Positions 59,541 through 64,000 of a stretch of DNA of 64,000 nucleotides are shown here, one piece after another. Below the pieces are notes generated by a model. It made no database searches. It saw nothing but the letters and a program-made list of their open reading frames with translations, and had not been told where the DNA came from. The DNA lies in NCBI RefSeq assembly GCF_009727055.1, contig NC_052358.1, positions 47,839,802-47,903,801 on the forward strand, given 5' to 3'. This stretch comes from Benincasa hispida. Its lineage: Eukaryota > Streptophyta > Magnoliopsida > Cucurbitales > Cucurbitaceae. How positions within the stretch are numbered: position 1 is the stretch's first letter; each line of letters begins with the position of its first letter. The position numbers and the translations under genes were made by a program.

Positions 59541-59834
59541 TCATGGTATATGCAACCTAGACGTGAGATCAATGAAGGTCTCTTCTCTGCAGGGAATTGT
59601 CAGGCCACCCATTGGATGGTTGAATCCAAACTCCTCCTCGGCCCTCTTTAGTAGGTTTAAAAAAGAAGGATGGTTCAAGAAAGAAATTGGAACCACAAAT
59701 CTCTTTGTTTGGATTTCCCCTACATAGACTGCAATATGTCCTTTGGGAATATCAGACTTAACTTTAGAAGAAGCACCCTGCATTTTGAGAATTTGTTTGG
59801 TGTGAAGAAGAATTGAAGGCAATCGGATTCCCAT
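59541..59834 (-). CDS. SAUR-family auxin-responsive protein, 97 aa
   Basis: Intact minus-strand partner of module 3. The start is placed at ATG 59834 (MGIRLPSILLHTKQILK), the family N-terminus, not at an ATG twelve codons earlier. The domain spans about residues 30-95: [66 protein letters not shown]. Single exon. A TATA box (complement of gtatatatatatac, 59981-59994) lies ~150 bp upstream. Divergent from the SAUR at 61532 with 1.7 kb between start codons. Function inferred from the SAUR19-24-like short class: PP2C.D inhibition and plasma-membrane proton pump activation leading to cell expansion. Confidence 0.95.
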   Translation of the reverse strand: MGIRLPSILLHTKQILKMQGASSKVKSDIPKGHIAVYVGEIQTKRFVVPISFLNHPSFLNLLKRAEEEFGFNHPMGGLTIPCREETFIDLTSRLHIP

Positions 59835-61531
59835 CTTTAAATCTTCTTGAAGTGAAAGAAGAGCAAGCAACTCTAGATCGTTGTGTCCTCAACGTTGATC
59901 TTAAAGTAGAAATCTGCAATACTCGGATGAGAATCTTTCTGCAGTTTGAGTTGGAAGATGGCTGTTCATTTGGTTTGAGTGTATATATATATACAGCAAG
60001 GAAGAGGAGGCGTGAACAAAAGAATATCAAAGTAGGTGTCTGAATGGTCCTACATCATCAAGGCTCACATGGGGTTGCAAAATTGGTTGAAACACACTCG
60101 TTTTCTCATTTGGCCCAACTTCTGATGGTACACATTCACTTGTTTCAATGGGAAGATATTAGAGAATAAAACAAGTGGTCAAGGAAAGCCAAAAATCTTA
60201 ATGCGGTGACCAAGAAAATAAATAGACCAAAAAAATCAATGTGATGAGAAACTTCCAATCACAAGTTGCTGCATTGTTTGCCTAATGCAATAGTAGCTAA
60301 GAAACAATATCACCACAAAGTACTCTTCAGATTGTACATAAGGTACTCACATTTGTGCAATAAATTGTCTTGGCTTTCATATAGACACGTAGAATCCTCC
60401 TTGCTTAACTTCTTTAGCAATATTATTATAACTTTTCTGGTTTGTTGTATCCATCAATGCCCCACGAAACAGGAAACCGAGTTTTCCATATGATCTACAA
60501 ACACTGTCTTCAACCTCAGGTTATTGTGCTCTTGCACCATGTTTAATGTTTCCACATTGTTCAGTCAGGTCCAGAACTTAAAATGATAATCTTTTGAAAA
60601 GCATTAGTTTAGAAAATGGGTAATCTACGCTTTTAGTTATTGAACTTATAAAGATCTCATTAAATGTGCGGAACTCCACACCACTCGTTGTGAGAGAATG
60701 TTGTTAGTCAGCTTTCATGTGAACTTCGCATAGGCTTGTTTGGAAGCCAAACAGAAAAATTAAAGATAAAAAGGCAGGACCTCTCACTCTGCATCAGGTA
60801 AATTTTCTCCACTTCTAGCTATGTTATAATCATCTTGAATCTCTTAGTAGTTTAGGCTTGTCGGTTTGGTTTGTGAGATTCCAATAGCTGTACTAATATG
60901 CCATCAAAGGTTGGCTGCTAACTTTGGTTTTGTTCATATCTTGAGGCACTTAGTTTAGATTTTTTAATTAGATAGGCTTTCATTATGTTTAGACAGAAAC
61001 AATATATGCTATTAAATGAATGTCTCCCTGCTATACTTTGGCATGGCAAAGTATTAGGGGAATGGTTTTGTTCTCTAACGAAAGTAGATTATGGATTCCT
61101 TATGTAATGTGCTTAATATAGCTAATTAGTTTTCCCTAAGCCACAATGTTCAGCTCAAATGGGTCCTCTATTGGCTGGTTTTCCCAAGAAGTTAGGTGAC
61201 TTTGTTTTCCTGATATTATTTTCCAAGTAGCTGAAGATTATTATCTAGAGTACACTACCATGTGATACAGTATACTTCACAAGTACATGTCTCTTAATTG
61301 ACCCCATTCATAGATGTCTCACCAGTCACCACTCATTTCTTAGATCAAGCCAGTGGCCACGTCTCCCTTTTAGTCTATTTATACATACTTGTTTTCAATG
61401 TCCAAGCAACTCAAATCTCAAACTTCCAATTCAACACCAAGTTTTCCCTCTCTTTCTCTCAAGTGCTGTTGTGCAACTTCTAGATTCTAAAATTCAAGAC
61501 TCTGACTTCTTCTTGAGAGGGGAAAAAAACC
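59835..61531. promoter_or_regulatory. Divergent promoter region between the module 3 SAUR pair
   Basis: Drives both genes outward. It carries TATA boxes for the minus gene (59981-59994) and the plus gene (ctatttata, 61375-61383). Blocks are shared with the other two modules. One TGTCTC lies at 61021-61026. The paired AuxREs of module 1 are reduced here to 'ttgttctctaac' (~61067), so this promoter may have lost that site. Confidence 0.6.
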
Positions 61532-61825
61532 ATGGGTTTCCGCTTGGCAAGAATGGTAAATGCTGTGCAAAATATTAGACTCTCTTCTCTAACAACTCAC
61601 CATGGTTCGTCGGCAATCCGCAAAGGTTATTGTGCAGTTTATGTTGGGGAAAGTCAGAAGAAGCGGTTTGTGATTCCAGTCGCTTACTTGAATGAACCAT
61701 TTTTCAAGGACCTGCTTAGTCAAGTTGAAGAAGAATTTGGTTACAATCATCCTATGGGAGGCCTCACTATTCCTTGCAGCGATGATACATTCATGGATCT
61801 CATCTCTCGTCTGAATGAGTCATAA
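61532..61825 (+). CDS. SAUR-family auxin-responsive protein, 97 aa
   Basis: Intact 'MGFR'-type SAUR, paralog of 50755-51042. N-terminus MGFRLARMVNAVQNIRLSSL, then the domain: [64 protein letters not shown]. Start in aaaaccATGGG. Single exon, no signal peptide or membrane segment. Divergent partner at 59541-59834. The module 2 paralog ends two residues earlier (ISHLH), while the pseudogene of module 1 keeps the ISQLNE-type ending, suggesting the longer tail is ancestral. Function inferred as for other short SAURs. Confidence 0.95.
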   Translation: MGFRLARMVNAVQNIRLSSLTTHHGSSAIRKGYCAVYVGESQKKRFVIPVAYLNEPFFKDLLSQVEEEFGYNHPMGGLTIPCSDDTFMDLISRLNES

Positions 61826-62405
61826 AAGAAGATTTATTTGTTAGATTAGTCTCTTGTAGATCAGACAGTCTCATTCCATTGTACAAATTTTTGCGGGAGA
61901 GTCAAACTGCCTCCCCAAATGATGTATACAAAGTTAAACATGCTAATATTAGAAAAAGAAGAGATTATTTCCTTGCAAATTCTTCTCTTTACTAGTTTTT
62001 TTTTTTTTTTTTTTTTTTTCATTTTTTGGATAATTATGCTCTTTCTGCCACAGTTAGATTCATTGATTAGTATTTACCTAAGAACATCAGAGTACATGTA
62101 CAAATAGAAACTATCATCGTGTCATTCATTATGAGCAAAGAATGCTACTCCAATTTTTCTGTCAAATTTTCATATTTACATGTTATATTTGACGTAGTTT
62201 ACTGAATGGTTTATTTCCAATTCTTATTCTACATCCATGTCTCATTTTCTCTAGATATTTGAATTTGTAACAGAGATTTTCAGCTATCAAGAACCATTAA
62301 ATACTAGTTCCATTTTTTACATGGACTTCATTAGTTCCAGAGAATTGTTGATTGCATCACAAGTTTGATCATTTAACTATGACACTATTCCTTCCACACA
62401 CTTGG
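61826..62405. other. 3' flank of the last SAUR
   Basis: Holds a T homopolymer of about 25 bases (~61997-62020). No gene. Confidence 0.5.
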
Positions 62406-62668
62406 TGTTAAAGTGTTGATACAATTAAATTTATAATAACCCACCAACTTAGGTTTTTTAGTCAATTGGTGATTCAACATGATATCAGAGCATGAAATCC
62501 TATGTTCAAACTCTTTTGTAATGTCATTTACTCTCCAATTAATATTGATTTCCATTTGTTGTGTTTTCTACAAATTTTCAAGCCCACAAGGGAGTGGTAA
62601 AGTGTCGATAAAATTAAATTTATCATAACTCATGAGCTTAAGCTTTTGGGTCAATTAGTGATTTAACA
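62406..62668 (+). mobile_element. Complete TRIM retrotransposon, 263 bp
   Basis: Left LTR 62406-62479 and right LTR 62595-62668 are both 74 bp (TGTTAAAGTG.../TGGTAAAGTG... to TTCAACA/TTTAACA). The primer-binding site tgatatcagagc is at 62480-62491 and a purine tract aaggga stands before the right LTR. Flanks cttgg and cttga match 4/5. No coding capacity. Best preserved copy of the family in this window. Confidence 0.88.
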
Positions 62669-62673
62669 CTTGA

Positions 62674-64000
62674 CTTGAAGATGACAGTCACTCTGGTTTT
62701 ATCTTCCATTTAATCACCTTTGTACTTTGAGCCACATTCATTATCATCGGAACCTTCATTTGTCATTCAAGAAAACATGTTGACATTAGCTGACAAGAAT
62801 CTTAATTTTGGACTAATAAAGATCTTGTTGTAGGAGACGCGGTAAAGGTAGGTAGATGATATAAAGACACTGAAAAGAGATCTGATAAAGAGCTTTGCCT
62901 TCAGCTGTTTATTTTTGTTCCACCTAGTGAAATGATTTATGTAGCACAAAACTTCATCGAAACGTGACGTTTCCGTCTAATCTTTCAAGCTTGGAAGCAA
63001 CATAAGTTTATTTCATTCATCTTTTGCTCGAATCCGACATCATGTTTCTCTTCACAAATTACTGTATTCGAAAAGGGTAATGTTCTCTCAGTAATAAATT
63101 TATGATGTCTAGCCCCTTTGTTGATATATATCTTCTGGCATAAGTAAGCTACATTTCCATGCTAAGCAGTCTTTTTGTGGAATCATATTCATATGGATTT
63201 AGAGGGCACTTGCAACATGATGTACTAACAGTTGAGTTTTCTATTAAATTAGTTCTAATTTTATAACATCTTTTTAAGATCAAAATGTTCTTTTTTTCTG
63301 TAAGAATAGTTATATTCGATGTCTGAAAGCTTATCCACTATAATCAACAATGGAGCCTTTCCTAATTTCTAGTGGATTCATTGCAGGTTGTGCTCCCAGA
63401 ATTTGTAGGCTTGCTATGTTTTCATCAAATACACAATCACATTTACTATAAAACTCTTGGTAAGTATATATATATTTTATTATTTTGATATTTTTAAGTG
63501 TTCGAGTCAACTTTTATGCACTTAGACCAATCTCACGAGATAACCCACATGAGCTTGCAATATTTTGGTGTCAAGGAAACTTGTTGAATATTAAATCACT
63601 ACCATGGATTAAGTTCATTCTGGCAAGTATTTTACAATTCCAAGGGGCTCTTTAGACAACCATCCGTCACATTATATCCCATCTAATTAATGCATTTAAC
63701 GACATTTCATTTTCTTAATCGATATTCCTTGCATTTCCTTGTAATAAATATCTTCCTCTGATCATAATTCCTAATCATTCTGAAAATTCTCTATTTGGAC
63801 TGACAGCCATGGTTATTTGCAAGTCCCCAAAGCCCACTTTTCAGTCTATGCAGGGTAGCAAGAAGATTTTTCAAATTCCTGTACTAACCAGTGGCCAACA
63901 CTGTGAGTTCCTGTGGTCCTAACTTTCTGCATTTATGCTACTTTAGTTTAGGTAGAAAAAGCAGACACTGGTTGAGAGCTTTGTACATGGTTTCAATCAA
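62674..64000. other. Intergenic; one exon-like piece, not recognised
   Basis: 63386-63463 looks like an exon: attgcag, then an open phase V-V-L-P-E-F-V-G-L-L-C-F-H-Q-I-H-N-H, then gtaagtatat. No protein family was recognised and no partner exon was found, so it may be chance. The rest shows no gene up to the window end. Confidence 0.3.

Noticed and set aside
59835..59870. Twelve-codon upstream start (MLALLSLQEDLK) for the SAUR at 59541
   Set aside because: All related SAURs begin at MGIRLPS; the upstream codons are leader sequence.

Overview
This is a window of AT-rich plant nuclear DNA, most likely from a eudicot of the gourd family (Cucurbitaceae). The grounds are spliced genes with GT-AG introns, a tandem cluster of short auxin-responsive SAUR genes, and a dense load of plant Copia, TRIM, MULE, CACTA, LINE and MITE elements. 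The family assignment rests on general resemblance of the repeats and SAUR proteins and was not tested by a search. Nothing is bacterial: there are no operons, CRISPR arrays or rRNA genes, and I found no tRNA gene.

Left part (1-17 kb). The window opens inside a long LTR (1-640). After GC-rich tandem repeats comes one housekeeping gene, a four-coding-exon gene for cytosolic ribosomal protein eS12 (2558-4163, + strand, 140 aa, apparently intact) with a telo-box just upstream. A decayed long-LTR Copia element on the minus strand fills 6000-14001; its gag, protease, integrase and reverse transcriptase/RNase H remnants are all broken.

Middle part (17-44 kb). Three SAUR genes lie on the minus strand: one lacking its normal start (17494-17742) and two intact (23535-23822 and 33829-34116). 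Between them are three TRIM retrotransposon copies (one carrying a nested MITE), a 4.5 kb MULE (25789-30247) with ~155 bp terminal inverted repeats and a nested 1.85 kb solo LTR, a seven-copy ~130 bp minisatellite just upstream of one SAUR gene, a truncated CACTA element (36044-~40100) and several MITEs.

Right part (44-64 kb). A SAUR cluster is built from a repeated module: a minus-strand 'MGIRLPS'-type SAUR and a plus-strand 'MGFR'-type SAUR sharing an intergenic promoter region of about 1.7-2.1 kb. Module 1 (~45.4-48.8 kb) has two pseudogenes. Module 2 (~49.7-51.1 kb) keeps only the plus-strand gene, with a LINE fragment where the partner would be. Module 3 (~59.5-61.9 kb) has both genes intact. 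Modules 2 and 3 are separated by a complete but degenerate 4.9 kb Copia element (51594-56465) and a 2.26 kb solo LTR with a perfect 5 bp target duplication (56530-58789). Comparing the modules gives empty sites that date two MITE insertions after the module duplication.

Overall, the host coding content is eS12 plus six SAUR genes (five clearly intact) and two SAUR pseudogenes. SAUR proteins of this short class are known to promote auxin-driven cell expansion; the window shows birth and decay of such genes under heavy transposon insertion. I saw no previously undescribed enzymatic system. The most notable structures are the duplicated divergent SAUR module and its nested insertions, the repeat-filled MULE, the minisatellite next to a SAUR promoter, and a small duplicated block with nested inverted repeats at 42.7-43.0 kb.
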